In this document: piece by piece, positions 1 to 12,900 of the stretch
How the letters are laid out: each line of letters starts with the position of its first letter
Numbering within the stretch: position 1 is the stretch's first letter
Source: Helicoverpa zea
Taxonomy: Eukaryota; Arthropoda; Insecta; Lepidoptera; Noctuidae
DNA length: 64,000 nt
Assembly (NCBI RefSeq): GCF_022581195.2
Contig: NC_061467.1
Span: 9,486,001-9,550,000 of the forward strand
Reading direction: 5' to 3'
Notes under the pieces: model-generated
Told to the model about the DNA's origin: nothing
Databases searched by the model: none
The model's input: the letters and a program-made list of their open reading frames with translations, nothing else
Translations under genes and position numbers: made by a program

Positions 1-381
1 GTAAGGAACCTTGTGTCCGAATATTAAATGAATGATGGCTTTTATAGTGTAATAAGAAAGAATGATGCTTTGGAATAGCAAGAATAAGTAAATACATAAT
101 CCGTTGTTTTAAATATTGAGACAAGAAAGTGGACTAAAGTAACATAATTTGGTTCTTAGTTCCGCATAAGGTAACAAAAAAAATTGCTTAAAAAATGTGT
201 TAAAAAAGAAAATTGTTCACGTATGAAGGGATATAATTTGTGTACCTATGTTATATATTATGCAAGAAACTGTTAAGCAGATGGGTAGTATTTATTTAAC
301 CATTTAGTAGAGATTCGTAAATATAATGATTATAGCTATTTGGGGGCGGCAAATTCATTGTACAAATCATTTTGACATTAA

Positions 382-795
382 GGGCCGATTTTTCAATCGC
401 CGGATAACTTTGATCCGAAAACGATTTTAACGTTTTTAAACAGCTGTTGCATAGAAAACTAGTGGCACGGTACGTGCTTCGCTACGTAAATAAATAAATA
501 ATTGCTTGACCGATTTTGTGGAAACTTCACATAAACCATCTACACAACAATCCTACCTACGTAGAGAACGCCTAAGGCGTTAAGTCCGCCTTTGTACATT
601 GTTTTTGTAAAATGTGTGCAAAAAGTATAATAAAATATAAAAAATAAAACAATCGAAACAAAGCCCAAACATTTGGTTTGGAAAGGTGAGACCGTTCTTA
701 AGTTATATTACAACAAAAAGTGAAATGTCACTTATTACTTCAAACTGCTATGTTTATTCCTCAGGTAAAACTTATCGGTGATTGAAAAATCGACC
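382..795. mobile_element. MITE with TTAA target-site duplication
   Basis: The ends are inverted repeats: GGGCCGATTTTTCAATCGCC on the left and its near complement ending ATCGACC on the right. TTAA is duplicated at 378-381 and 796-799. A TTAA duplication is typical of piggyBac-type elements. The shorter reading TAA would instead fit a Harbinger type. No coding sequence is visible. It lies in the presumed last visible intron of the ZNFX1-like gene. Confidence 0.7.
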
Positions 796-1052
796 TTAAT
801 AGTACTGACATAGATTTCTACGTACAAATAAGTAGGTGTGTAATTCTATTGTCAGTCCCGATCACAATGCATGTACATGATCAGAAAAGTTGATGAAATA
901 GTGTAATTTTATTCTAATTAAGTTTTAATTTATTTGTTAGACGGCTAAGTGTATTCATTTGAGTGTAACTCGTTGCGTTTAACGTGAGCTAACGATTTTT
1001 GTCTAGTTTGAATGTCTGTGGTAAATGTCCGAAAGTACTACTAACATATTAT

Positions 1053-2014
1053 AGTTCGGCCATTCAGAGAATGCGTTCCTGACACGTCGCGATTGAACTG
1101 ACGACGTAACTTTGCAATGGCGTTGCAGTTACGATAAAAATATTTTTGCTGGTTGTTTACCGTTTTAACAATTGAGGAGCATTAAAACAACATTATTATA
1201 TCAATAATCAATGAATGTTATAATTTTGTGCCAAACTGAGTGTCAAATAACTTGGTAAACAATATTTTTCTAAATCTATACTGCGCTATTACAAGGTTAT
1301 GTCAGCGGTTTATATTTTGTAGTGCTGTGCTAAAAATAACAGGCAAGTATCGTAATCTGTTCTTATACAGTTATAATATAAAATAATACGTTTTGATTTT
1401 CTTTTTAAGAATTGGAAAATAATGGACTATAAGACTTAATTATAACTTTTATGAAAAATAAAAATAAAACTATGACCAAACCGCATTTTTATACTTAGAT
1501 TAAAAATGGTAACCCCAAATGGCGTTATGGGCCGCCATTTTGTGACGCTAAAACAGTCGTCCGTTGTCGTTTCGTGCGCATAGACCACGTTTTTCAAGTG
1601 TTTTCGATCTGTTTTTATTTGATTACCCGGCTTTTGTTAGACCGAGATATCAGGATTGATTCTGTTATTGATAATAATATAATTATACATGTAGGCGAAG
1701 ATGATGATGAAGACACCACCTCCTCAAGCAAATCGGAGTCTGATTAATATTCTGTTCGCACATTCAATTCAATGTACTTGTAACAAAGAATAAATAAAAC
1801 AATTTTATTATATGAATATTACCTTTTTTTGGTTTCCACTTAAATAACTAAAATATAAAACAAATGATTCCGCCAATTTAAAACGAAAATAATCTTAAAA
1901 TAATGCGGCGGTTCATTTTGAAGGAACGGTAACGAACTCAGTGTTATGTTGTGCCCATCACTAGTCGTGACTAACTGATAGGTGTCAGGAACGCATTCTC
2001 TGAACGGCCGAAGT
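1053..2014. mobile_element. About 960-bp element with 33-bp terminal inverted repeats
   Basis: The left arm at 1053-1085 starts AGTTCGGCCATTCAGAGAAT. Its near-identical complement ends at 2014. Inside, a frame ends in an acidic/serine-rich tail (GEDDDEDTTSSSKSESD, stop at about 1746) and an AATAAA follows at about 1790. This looks like the 3' end of a decayed transposon gene. The target-site duplication is not clear. Confidence 0.65.
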
Positions 2015-2100
2015 ATAATTAATAACCAATGATAACTGTTATTTCATTAATGGAAAGACACATAATAGTCTAATGTTAGACGAAACCAGTATAGAAGCTT

Positions 2101-2252
2101 CTTCATCATCGGCCTAGCCTTTTTCCAACTGTGTTTGGGTTGGCTTCCAGTCTAACTGGATGCAGCCGAGTACCAGTGTTTTACAAGGAGCGACTGCCCT
2201 ACCTGACCTCCTCAACCCAGTGATCCGGGCAACCATTAATACCCCTTAGTGC
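2101..2252 (-). repeat. SINE tail fragment (shared tail A)
   Basis: This is a truncated copy of the tail seen in full at 46135-46530. It includes the blocks GGCTTCCAGTCTAACTGGAT and CTGACCTCCTCAACCCAGT. The tRNA-like head is absent. Confidence 0.8.
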
Positions 2253-2932
2253 ATTTAGTTTCGAAGCTACCATTTAGTATAGAAGCTACTTACATTTAAA
2301 AAAACTTCTCCAATTTTAAATTCTTCCAATCTGTTGATAGTCACTTGTTCTCTTGTCTTCGACTTCTATCTTTTGTAATAAATGCAGGATTATTTTGCTT
2401 CTGACAAAAACACTTTTTTGTGTTGCTATTCATTCCATAATTGTGACGTCATAATACATGTTATTACCGTTTCTAGGTTTAAAAATAGATATTCCGTCGC
2501 ATGGGTACAATTTAAGTGATAACATTAAAATAAATTACCTTTTTTGTAATAATTATTATATTCTGGCTAGCTCAAAGATTCATGACACGATTTTAAATAA
2601 ATAACAAAATATTTTTATAATATTATATGACACAGCTTGGTAGAAAAATACCATTGGCACCATAACGATTTATTAAAATTATTTATTTTGTAACAAAAAA
2701 CTGTAGTATTAAAATTCACAACGTTAAATAAAACTGTTAAACTTATTGTTCTTTATTTCATTTCGGATTGCAAACCCGCAAACAGGATCCTGACAAACAG
2801 TTGTCAAAGTCTTCGACTTTTTGAATCTGTGAACAAAAAATAAATTAACATGCTAATCTACATATAAAAGACAGGTAGTGTTAGGTACCTACACTACTAA
2901 TAAATAAGAATGGCTAACCCCAGGTTACCTAA

Positions 2933-3307
2933 GGGTGCGTCCACATCTGGCGAATGTGCCGCGAATGTGCAGCTCGCGAGCCGTTTGCTCGCTGCCCGCG
3001 AGCTGCGCGCGTGCAGTCACTGCAATAGCTTGGTGCTTGTCTTTAGCGCAACTCACGCAAGGCTCGCAAAGCGCGCGAGCGGCGCGCACTCAGTTCTCGC
3101 CCGCACAGTTCCGTTTATTATTTAATAAAGAGCGCGTCGCTTGCGCCTGCGCGGCGCGCGCGTGCGGCGCTAGGGTCGCGCGCGAGCTGCGCGCGGCCAA
3201 GCACAAGCGGCGCACGAACAAACATGCACGCGCGCAGCTCGCGGGCAGCGAGCAAACGGCTCGCGAGCTGCACATTCGCGGCACATTCGCCAGATGTGGA
3301 CGCACCC
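2933..3307. mobile_element. GC-rich Harbinger-type MITE, 83-bp perfect inverted repeats
   Basis: TAA is duplicated at 2930-2932 and 3308-3310. The arms 2933-3015 and 3225-3307 are exact reverse complements by eye, starting GGGTGCGTCCACATCTGGCG. A 3-bp TWA duplication and GGGTGCG ends fit the PIF/Harbinger superfamily. The element is far more GC-rich than its surroundings. The apparent ORFs through it are by-products of the inverted repeats. Confidence 0.8.
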
Positions 3308-3339
3308 TAATAGTTACTTCGGCTGAAACGTTTAAGCTG

Positions 3340-3536
3340 AAAGCTAGAAGGACAAAGGATAGTTTTTGTCACTATCCTGCTATGGGAAGCAGTTATCGCG
3401 GGTGAAACGGTAATTTATGGATGTTTGTTTCTCTTTTACGCTATAATTACTGCAAGATCCTTGATGAAACATGGAAGTAATAAAGCATCCGGGGGCGGGA
3501 AGTCGTTCCGCGGGTGAAATTGCGGGCGGAAGATAG
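3340..3536 (+). repeat. Degenerate Helitron-type 3' end fragments
   Basis: Two stretches resemble the common lepidopteran Helitron 3' terminus. One is around AGCAGTTATCGCGGGTGAAA, the other CGCGGGTGAAATTGCGGGCG followed by gaagatagt. Both are decayed and lack clear ends. Confidence 0.45.
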
Positions 3537-3606
3537 TGTATTATAAGTTGTGCGTAAGTACATTTTAATAAGACAGGTAGTACTTCACTTAGAGTGAGCT
3601 AAGTAT

Positions 3607-3790
3607 AAATGTGGAAAGGATGGAGAGGCTGAGGTAGACTGAGGAAAAGATGGATTGATTGTCTGAAAGAGAACACGAATAAGAAGGGAGCGGATGTTAG
3701 TATGATGTCTGACAGAGAGGTATGGAAGAAAAATACATATTCACCGACCCCAAATGACTTGGTAACAGGGCAGGAAGAAGATAGGTAGTA
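3607..3790 (+). mobile_element. RTE-like LINE 3' end (C-terminal coding remnant and tail)
   Basis: The stretch resembles the very end of RTE-type reverse-transcriptase ORFs: a gaggaaaagatggattgatt block, then the tctgacagagaggtatggaa and accgaccccaaatgac blocks, ending in a gggcaggaagaagat tail. It is decayed. Its 3' end lies within about 10 bp of the exon 13 splice donor of the ZNFX1-like gene, on the opposite strand. Confidence 0.6.
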
Positions 3791-3795
3791 CTTAC

Positions 3796-3938
3796 ATCAA
3801 GAGTATTATCATTATGCTCCTCACATATCAAGGTAAGCTTCCTTCCGACAGCTTTTTGTTCTTGTAACCTGTCATTTATCTGTCGCCAAATGTTGCTGGC
3901 AGATTTAAGAACCGACATGTTACCGAAGATGTAGAAAC
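3796..3938 (-). CDS. ZNFX1: ZNFX1-like exon 13 (last coding exon in window)
   Basis: The exon reads FYIFGNMSVLKSASNIWRQI followed by NDRLQEQKAVGRKLTLICEE, matching the MYCIGNMQML..W..I block after motif VI. Acceptor atttacag; donor gtaagt, a perfect core, in phase 0. The zinc-finger exons that should follow are not recognisable in 1-3795. Confidence 0.88.
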
Positions 3939-6900
3939 CTGTAAATAAGGAATACATATTAAACTAACTTTCTAGAAGAATAAAATGGTGGGAAGGGAAT
4001 ATATTAATATATTTTTATGTTAAGTATATAGGCGAAGGAAAACCTTTTTAAGAAACTTGGACAAGTCTGGACTGGAAAATGGGCAGGTGCCAAAGGTCTA
4101 TAAGGGCGGACACAGCAACGTTTTTCGTCCCCCGAACCCGAACATACCCGTATTATAAGAGATTTTCCGTTATGTTATCTCGGTCAGTCAGTTTGTTCTC
4201 CATGCATTTGGCTATCTGATTGCAAGCGTGGTGATTAACTCTCATAATATCTTCTCTGTATGAGAAGAGGCCTGTGCCTTGTAGAGGGAGAGTAAAAATG
4301 ATGATGATGTTGACTAACTATTGACTTACCTTCTTTAGCTCTCGACAAAGCAACACATATCCTATTAGGGGCTGTCAGAAAGCCAATCTTGTTGTCTCTG
4401 TTACTCCTGACCAGAGACAATATGATTATCCTGTTCTCTTCGCCTTGGTAGTTGTCAACCGCTGTCACTCTAATGTCACGAAGGGCATCGTTCTTTTTGG
4501 TAAGCTGTGAATAAAATAGTTACTAAATAAATAAAATAAAGTACTTTTGGTGGAGATAAATATATGATTCGTCTTATAGTGTTTTCAATATTAGGAAAGT
4601 TGGGTTTTAAAACAATTGTCTTCACGTTTGTGTTGTTGGTGAATCGGGTAAGATCCTCCTACTAGAGATCTTGCAGTGATACTTACTTGATTTTTAATCA
4701 AAAGTTCAAAATGGAGGGGTGGGAGACCATGGAATGAACTATAAAGTCTAATTTAGCCACTAGCGTCAGTAGTGTTGCTATCAATTGTTCACATGCACCT
4801 AGTCTATGGTATCCAAATAATTTAGAACTCGGATAAGATTTTGGTTTTCAGTACTTACTAAAAATATTATAGTTTATAAACAAAGAAGTAAATACTCACA
4901 TCTCTAAGAAGATTAACTTGTCCATTATAAGTAGCCAGTATTGTAATCTCATCGGGGCTGTAGTTCATTTTCATAAGATAGTCCGCTAGGGCCACGCACC
5001 ATTTGGCTTCAAACGTATTTTTATGACTCCAACTATCTTCCATTCCCTGGAAATGTTTAAGATTATTAAAACTACGGAGTGTTACTTAAATTACTTTGAG
5101 CTGTATTTTCCTTTATATCCTACTGACGGTGTTTTTTTTAGGCAATATATGAATGTCAAAGCTAGTGGCGACATCTACAATTTTTTTGTATAAATTACAC
5201 TGGTCAACAAATTATTATTATTTTTTTGGTGCAAAGGTGAAATATACAATTTCTTGTAGAATATTTGATACGTAATCGAAGTCCAGAACATAAAGTTGCA
5301 CTAGCACGTAGGGATTTAGAGATATACCCCTCCTAAAGTACCAAAAACGCCGTTTTTTATGAAATTTGATGTATTTTTTTGGGGACAGCAAAATTTTCAA
5401 GTAATTTCTAACTAAACCATTATATAGTACGATGTCAACTTTAGGTAATTCAACGCAAAAAATCGCGCAGACTAGCGTCACGGCTGTGTGCGTGCCTATC
5501 ATACTTCACGTATAGTCACACAAACCATTTTGATCCTTTCGAGTGAAATTAGTAGAACAAAAAATATATTATTTAGTAAATAGTTAATAGCGAGAAAATA
5601 GTGTAAATCTATGGATGACTAAAATATAAAGGCATGAAAATAAGTCGTTAATACTTACACTCTTTTGCAAAAAAATCGGACACCTATGAAAATCTTGGTT
5701 TTGAGGACTTTCTGTATATTACATAAAATTTTCAACAGTACGAAATAGTCGACTGATGATTAATGGCAATGTAAGAGTTTCTGTATTTTAACCGATTTCA
5801 AAAAAAGGAGGAGGTTTCAATTAGATTGTTTTGTGATTGTTCTCAATTTGATTGTTCTCGATTTCTCAAAGACGCCTGGACCGATTTGAAAAATTGATTG
5901 TTTATATGAATGGTCCAGTCCATCCAGACCGAAAAATTGTGGTCAAATAACAACATTTGCCGGAAAGCCAAATATTGGTGAAGAGCTTGGGTTTACCAAA
6001 TAAATAAAATTAAAGTTTTAAGTTATCTATCCTATATGCTTCAAAAGTTATTCGGGATCAAAAGTCAAGGGTACATCCAAAATGAACATATGAATAGCTC
6101 TGCTCCTATCTAGCCTAAGGCGTCCGCCATATTGGATTAAGACTCGCGACACATTTTTTTGTTGAGTTATTCATATCAAGCCCTTTCATTTGATACCCAT
6201 ATCGTAGGAATGCATTAAAAACATTTTTGTCTCCATCTTGGGTATACCCCCATATTGGATATAAAATCATACATTGTCATTAAAACTGAACTTTCAAACA
6301 AAATTTCAACTCAATCGATAAAAAAAATATGCTTCTAAATTGAGCTTTAAATAAAATAGTAATGTATCAAGATTTGTTGGTCGCGCTTGAAATGTACTCT
6401 ATTCTCGGTATCCACGGCAGAGGTTATTCACCCTACGCGATGTGACGGAGCGACACATCCTCTCTCTGTGAAGCCTTGCGGCGGTCTGGTTTGAGTTGAC
6501 TCGCGTGCAGCGTTTTATAGTAGTTTTTAAATAATTTATAAAAAAATAAAAACGAGAGATTAAATTATAATGTAAAGTTTATGTTAAAAAAAAAGAGTTA
6601 TATTACTATAGTAAATAATTGTTATATTAAATTAAGTAAGATAGGTAGGTAAAAAAAGCATTTGAAATTCACAATTTTTCACATTGTTAAAATATTTTTT
6701 TCTGAAAGATAAGAGACCTAAATCAAAAAATGTTTTCAACTAACTATAGGCATGGGGATTTCATCTATGAGTAAAAAAATAAATATGATTAGATTTGCCA
6801 CTATTTTCACATAAATTTAAGCTTCGAAATAGACGCTGAACGGGAATTTTATAAATCATCTGTTACGTTATAGGGGTTTTAAGTATTTAAACTACACAAA

Positions 6901-9900
6901 TTGAAATTTATGTTCAATTAACTATATAGACAGTGAAATTAACTTGCGTTATTATAAATTAACATAGTTATAGGATAAGTAGTTAATGAGAAACAGTGGT
7001 TTGAAAAGTACCTTTTTAGGCCAAATGGCGCGCGGTTGACGTACACGCTCTTAACACCATTTTAATTTATATTTTTGCAAGTTTTCTTTCTCAATATATA
7101 CCATTTTATATCTAAAGTGGAGTTTTTTCATACTAACAGGCCAAATAAAATATAGGGAAGCTCGAACTATCGTAGCTGTATACCTATTTCATGAAAATTT
7201 AAACTCTTAGCGTTCGAAATAAAAATGAATTTCAATCGGGAAGAGTAGTACTATATAATGCTATAGATAGAAACTAAAAAACAATTTTGCTGTCCTTCAA
7301 AAAAATCGTCAAATATCGTTAAATAACGCGCATTTGGTACTTTAGGAGGGGTATATCTCTAAATCCCTACGTGCTAGTGCAACTTTATGTTCTGAGTGCT
7401 TAGTGCGAGTTTTCGTGAATTTTTTTACGGACTCACATGAGAGCGCGTATACTAAGATTTGTATGCAGTGTTGCCAACTTAGTGGATTTTCCACTAATAC
7501 TGGTGGTTTAAGTCCCCTATTTAGTGGCGAAATGTTGAAAGTACTGCGGGTCAAGTAGCGAAATGTAAGTTTTGTGGTACAACTTTAAGGAGTTACTATG
7601 GAGATTTGAAGTCTCACGGAATGTCAAAAAAGCATCTACAAAACAAAAAGGTGAACGACTACTATATAATTATATTAAGTACTCATTCATTGGTCAAATG
7701 CGTAACTAAACAATTTGTGAAACTACTACGCCGATTATAATTTGTGAAGGATTCGGATCGGGTCGGATGAATTGCTAAACAGATGTAATGCTTTGTCTGT
7801 TTTAATTTTCTATCGTTGCCGAGTTACATCTTTGGATGATTAAATTGTTTTAGGTTACAATAAAATATAAACAATATTTTTTTAGTGGTGAATTTGGTGA
7901 TTTTAAGTGTGGGATAAATTTTTGTTAGTGGTTTTCTGGTGGTTTTAAAAGTTGACTCTGGTGGTAAGCTTCTACAACTGTTGGCAACACTGTTTGTATG
8001 GAACAAAAACAGGTTCCAATTTTTGACACTAGGTGGAGCTGTTTTTGTTCCATACAAATCTTAGTATACGCGCTCTCATGTGAGTCCGTAAAAAAATTCA
8101 CGAAAACTCGCACTAAGCACTCTGGACTTCGATTACGTATCAAATAATCTATAAGAAATGATATATTTCACCTTTGCACCAAAAATGCTGTTGACCAGTG
8201 TTATTCACGCCATAGAAAAATGCAATTAATCTACGATTTCATGCAGTATTTCGTTAAAAGAGGGGAAGTGAATCTCAACCATGATTGTTTAAAAAACAAA
8301 ATACAAACAGAACACTATCACTCTCAAATAGAGCTCATTTTCTCATGATCCTTAAATTACTATATAAGAACTTATAAATATCTTTCTTACCTCAGAATCT
8401 TCAAAAATATCATGCTCAAAGAAATAAAGATTATCCTTCACGCCCCTAACATCAGGATACGACCCCACACAAGTATGACTATCCAACTTCTCATATATAG
8501 TCGGTACAATTAAGCTAACAAAATTCCGGCTCATTCTACGCTGCGTAGTTAAAGTCCGCGCGTGAATTCCGTTGCGTATCATACGCTCGAAGAGTGATAT
8601 TTCTAAGTTGTAGTCTTTTGCTAGTTTGTAGTGGGCTGCTGTCGGACGAAGTTGTTTGTGGTCACCTGAAAAATGTGATAAATGCCATAATAATTGGTAA
8701 AGGTTTTACACTTAATACCGCCGGAGGATGCATTCGTGTCCTGTAATAGCACACGATCTACCTTACAGTGGGTATGAAATGACTGACGGTGGCTTTGGAA
8801 AATATAAAAATAATACACCACCAAAACGAAATTTATTAAATTTTTTATAGGGGACGCAAAAGCAGCAAAATATTCATAGTGCGATATGTAGTTTCTTACC
8901 TATGAGTATGAGATGTTGACACTGATGGGTGAGAGATGCCACGATATGGGCTTCTAATACCTCTGCCGCTTCCTCCACAATTACTGGAATAACATATTTA
9001 AAGCATTAACATTCCTGATTTGATGGTTAGTGAAAGTTCTCGCCAAACTTTTAGTCATCAAGGAACATTATGCCAGTCACAGTCATTTATTTGCATTCCT
9101 AACGGCCAGTTTCTTCATCAAAAGTTAAAGTTAAAGTAATGTCTAAAGTAAAAGTAACGGTCAAATTCGTTTGTTCAAGGCTAAAGTGACAGCAAAACTA
9201 ATAGAAAAATTGAATTTGACCGTTACTTTTACTTTAGGCATTACTTTGACTTTTACTTTGGCTTTAACTTTTGATGAAGAAACTGGCTGTAAGTCTTCAT
9301 AAATTTTATTCATTACTTAAACTACAAAATATACATGACTTAAAGTCCATTATTGTCCTTAAAATAATTGAACACAAGCATTACTGAAGTAATTGGTCGC
9401 AAGATTGCTGAAAATTTGAGCAGCACAATGACGCCAGTGAGGACAAAGATAATACCTTACTTATTTTTTAATAATTCTATATAATTTTAATTTACCTATA
9501 GGGGAATGCAATTTCCTCATAAGGTCATGTCTCCTGGCCGCTGTACTGGTAGTGACTCCCACCACTCTGACTGTCTTCATGACCTCTCCATCAATCAGTG
9601 TTGCCACCTCATTTAACTCTTGACTCGCGGTGTTATGTTGGTCCTGTAATAATAAGAAATATAGGTAAACGTTATTTGTTCATACATATTACCTAAATAA
9701 AAAAAAATAAGTAAAAAAAAATGAATATAATTTTAATAATAAATACTATAAATTGATAAAAATCATTATAACTAGTTTAAGTTGTTTCCTTGAAGCACTT
9801 ATTTTAAGGGGCTACTGGTCGCATTTGAAAAAATCTTTCAGTTTTAGATAGCCCGTATATCGAGGAAAGCTCGTATATGTAGTGAAGATATATATCTTCA

Positions 9901-12900
9901 CTACATTACCAATAGTAGCGGTGCACTAATACACCGGTTACCCGCTCAACCCAACACCCCTTGGTAAGACTTACTGGCTTCTGACTACCCATAACGACTG
10001 CCAAGAATGGAATGTTCAATGACAGTCGGAACCCTCAGTTTAACATCCCCTCCAAATAACGGTCATTGGTATCCAAAATATACGTAGAAAGTACATACGA
10101 ACTTAGAAAAGTTGCATTGGCAGGCACTTGTCAGACCTGGAATCAAAGACGCACGCTCATACTTAAGAGATTGGTTCTCTACCCACTAAACCACCACGAA
10201 TTCCACTAAGTCACCACGACTTTGTCATCTATTTAATGTTTTTTTACGTAATATTTTTGCCACACACAACTTAAATGCGGACTAATTAGAATCACTACTT
10301 TTATCCCTATGCGACTATTCAGATCTTTGATTTTGCTGACCCCGTAGTCGCTGGCATAAGGGACAGGATCCGCGTACGAAGTCGCGGGCAGGAGCTAGTG
10401 AATAATATTTCTTAATCTCTAATGGTAATCTTAATGAATAATGGAGTGCCCGTTCTTCCCCATAGGAAGCTACTTTTGGAATGGGCAACTAGAATCAACT
10501 TTATTTATATTTTTTTGACGTTCATAAGTGCTTGTGAAGGCCTAAATGAAATAAATGATTTGACTTTGACTTTTCAAAATGGTGGATTTTTTGTCAGTAA
10601 CTATTCTACTCGGACGAAGTCGCGGGCTGGAGGTAGTATAGAGATTTCTTATGAAATAAGCTGTGCCTCTGTACAATTTGTTCAATTTTTAGGGTTCCGT
10701 AGCCAAAATGGCAAAAACGGAACCCTTATAGTTTCGTCATGTCCGTCTGTCCGTCTGTCCGTCTGTCACAGCCGATTTACTCGGAAACTATAAGTACTAC
10801 AGTGATGAAATTTGATGGGAATATGTGTTGTATGAACCGCTACAAAAATATGACACTAAATAGTAAAAAAAAGAATTGGGGGTGGGGCCCCCCATACATG
10901 TAACTGAGGGATGAAATTTTTTTTTTCGATGTACATACCCGTGTGGGGTATCAATGGAAAGGTCTTTTAAAATGATATAAAGTTTTCTAAAAAACATTTT
11001 TCTTAAAGTGAACGGTTTTTGAGATATCAGCTCTCAAAGTCGTAAAAAGTATGTCCCCCCCCCTCTATTTTTATAACTACGGGGTATAAAATTCTAAAAA
11101 AAATAGAGGTGATGCATGCTAATTAACTCTTTCAACGATTTTTGGTTTGATCAAAGTATCTCTTATGGTTTTTGAGATAGGTTGATTTAACTGTAATTTA
11201 CGGAACCCTTCGTGCACGAGTCCGACTCGCACTTGGCCGGTTTTTCTTCTTATCGGTGTTCTGTGTGTAACTGCGTACATAAACTGTTAAATAAATAGAA
11301 TCAATTATAATATAATAAGCTTACCAATAATCCATTCATTTTAGCTAACAATTCGTTCTTCAAAACGTTCACAGCAGAGAAATAAAGCTGCCATCTTTGC
11401 TCCGGCTTCAAACTGTACAAATCTTTGACTTCATCGAATTTGTACTCTTGTTTATTATTGTTTTGTAGAGTTCTGTACTTCTAAAAGAATAAATAGTACA
11501 TATTTGCATTAATTATTATTTGTTCCGAAAACACATTCAGATTATTTTTTAGGAATAAAATATGAAATTTTACCTAGATCATTATTAATAATTTTCAATG
11601 GAATCTATACTTAGTTCCAAAGAACTTTGCTTAGCCGAAGTTAGCCATTTAACTCAAGAATTTGTTTGTACAGATATTACCAATAAGTTTTGCTTGCCAT
11701 AAGTTGGCTACAAATGACATAACGATTGTAAAAAAAAACATAAATACTATGCGTGAGCCGTCAAATGGCTAACTTCAGAGACGCAAATACATTTCGTTCG
11801 AACTTTACTATAGTATAAAGTTAAGCCCTCACCTTAAAATACTCCAATCTCCTATTAAGCTTATTGATCTCCTGTTTAAACTTATCGGTCATCTGTTTTG
11901 CCTCTAAATGATTGTCCGTAACATCATTCACATATCTTATACTATTTAGCATCGAATCAATTTCCCTCAACGCCCATTTTTCAGAAAAACACGTATTAAT
12001 TACTTCAGTTACTGTCATATCTTCTAACTTCTCCCAATCATCAATGTCTGACTCACATTCAGATATTCTTGTACTATGAGTTTCTTCTTCACCAAATAAC
12101 CAATTAAGTACACTATCTTCATTAGAACTTCTTAATTCATAATCTTTGTCCCCAATTTTGAGATAAGGTTTCAAATGTTTGTAACAAACAATCTCCTTCT
12201 CACACTTCTCAATCTCACTCTGTAACTCCGTCATCTCTTTGAAAATCTTCTCCAACTCACTTCTCTTACTTCCATAGAGATATGAATATTTAGACTTGAT
12301 TTTCGTTCGTAAATTATGTAGAGTATAGTACTCTAGAAGGGGACTTTTGCTTTGACTGCCAAGTCTGACAATATTAGTAGTTATACCAAGAATTCCTTCT
12401 AAGAATTGATCAAGGGCGTGATTCGTGTAGCAGATAACTAGCATTGGTGTACCTTCTAGGGACAAATTTCTTAATATTGTAGCTGCGATTTTGATCCCTA
12501 TGTACGTTTTACCAGTCCCAGGTGGGCCTTGAATGACCGCAAATTCTCTTGTTAGAGCAAATTTGAAGGCTTCTAGTTGGGAGTCGTCGAGACCAAAGAC
12601 GGGGTCTGGCCATTGTGTAGTGTCTAACACTGGGAAAGGTAAGTCTTCTGTGTCGTATGGAACGGTGTATATTGTTTCTGGTGAAAGGTACGCTGGTGGG
12701 TTGGTTTCGTTCTGTAATTTTAGAGTTATATATTATTAGGAGAATTTAAATAAATAAGTTGAAATATCCATTTTGTCTCATTCATTTTCAAATAAAATCA
12801 ATGTCAGGAATAAAAAAAAAATAACTAACTATAGAAAGTGGTTTTAACCGTTTGACCTGTCTGTTTGTATTTAAGGATGAACCGTTTTTGATGCAGCGTT

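Larger units (their letters stand above)
7395..8121. mobile_element. Foldback MITE inserted in the right arm of the 5198-8200 element
   Basis: The arms begin AGTGCTTAGTGCGAGTTTTC and match as reverse complements for more than 70 bp. CTG is duplicated at 7392-7394 and 8122-8124, exactly where the host arm is broken. Without the hAT insertion it holds, the element would be about 192 bp and almost entirely hairpin. Confidence 0.8.
5198..8200. mobile_element. 3-kb element with long inverted repeats (outer layer of a nest)
   Basis: The ends are CACTGGTCAACA and its complement, flanked by TTA at 5195-5197 and 8201-8203. The left arm runs to about 5370. The right arm is split by a second transposon: it runs 8200-8122 and resumes at 7394-7310, where GGTACTTTAGGAGGGGTATA mirrors 5324-5345. 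The interior (5371-7309) has no recognisable coding sequence. I do not assign a superfamily. It fills most of intron 10 of the ZNFX1-like gene. Confidence 0.75.

Noticed and set aside
2910..3405. Open reading frames on both strands across the GC-rich MITE
   Set aside because: They mirror each other because of the perfect inverted repeats and lack stops only because of base composition.
1..3790. NFX1 zinc-finger exons of the ZNFX1-like gene
   Set aside because: I looked on the minus strand for Cys-rich exons with splice sites and found none; the stretch is mobile elements and AT-rich DNA.
10422..10793. 123-codon plus-strand ORF
   Set aside because: It runs through a Helitron end, the GGGTTCCGT hairpin and the GTCCGTCT microsatellite; repeat-derived.
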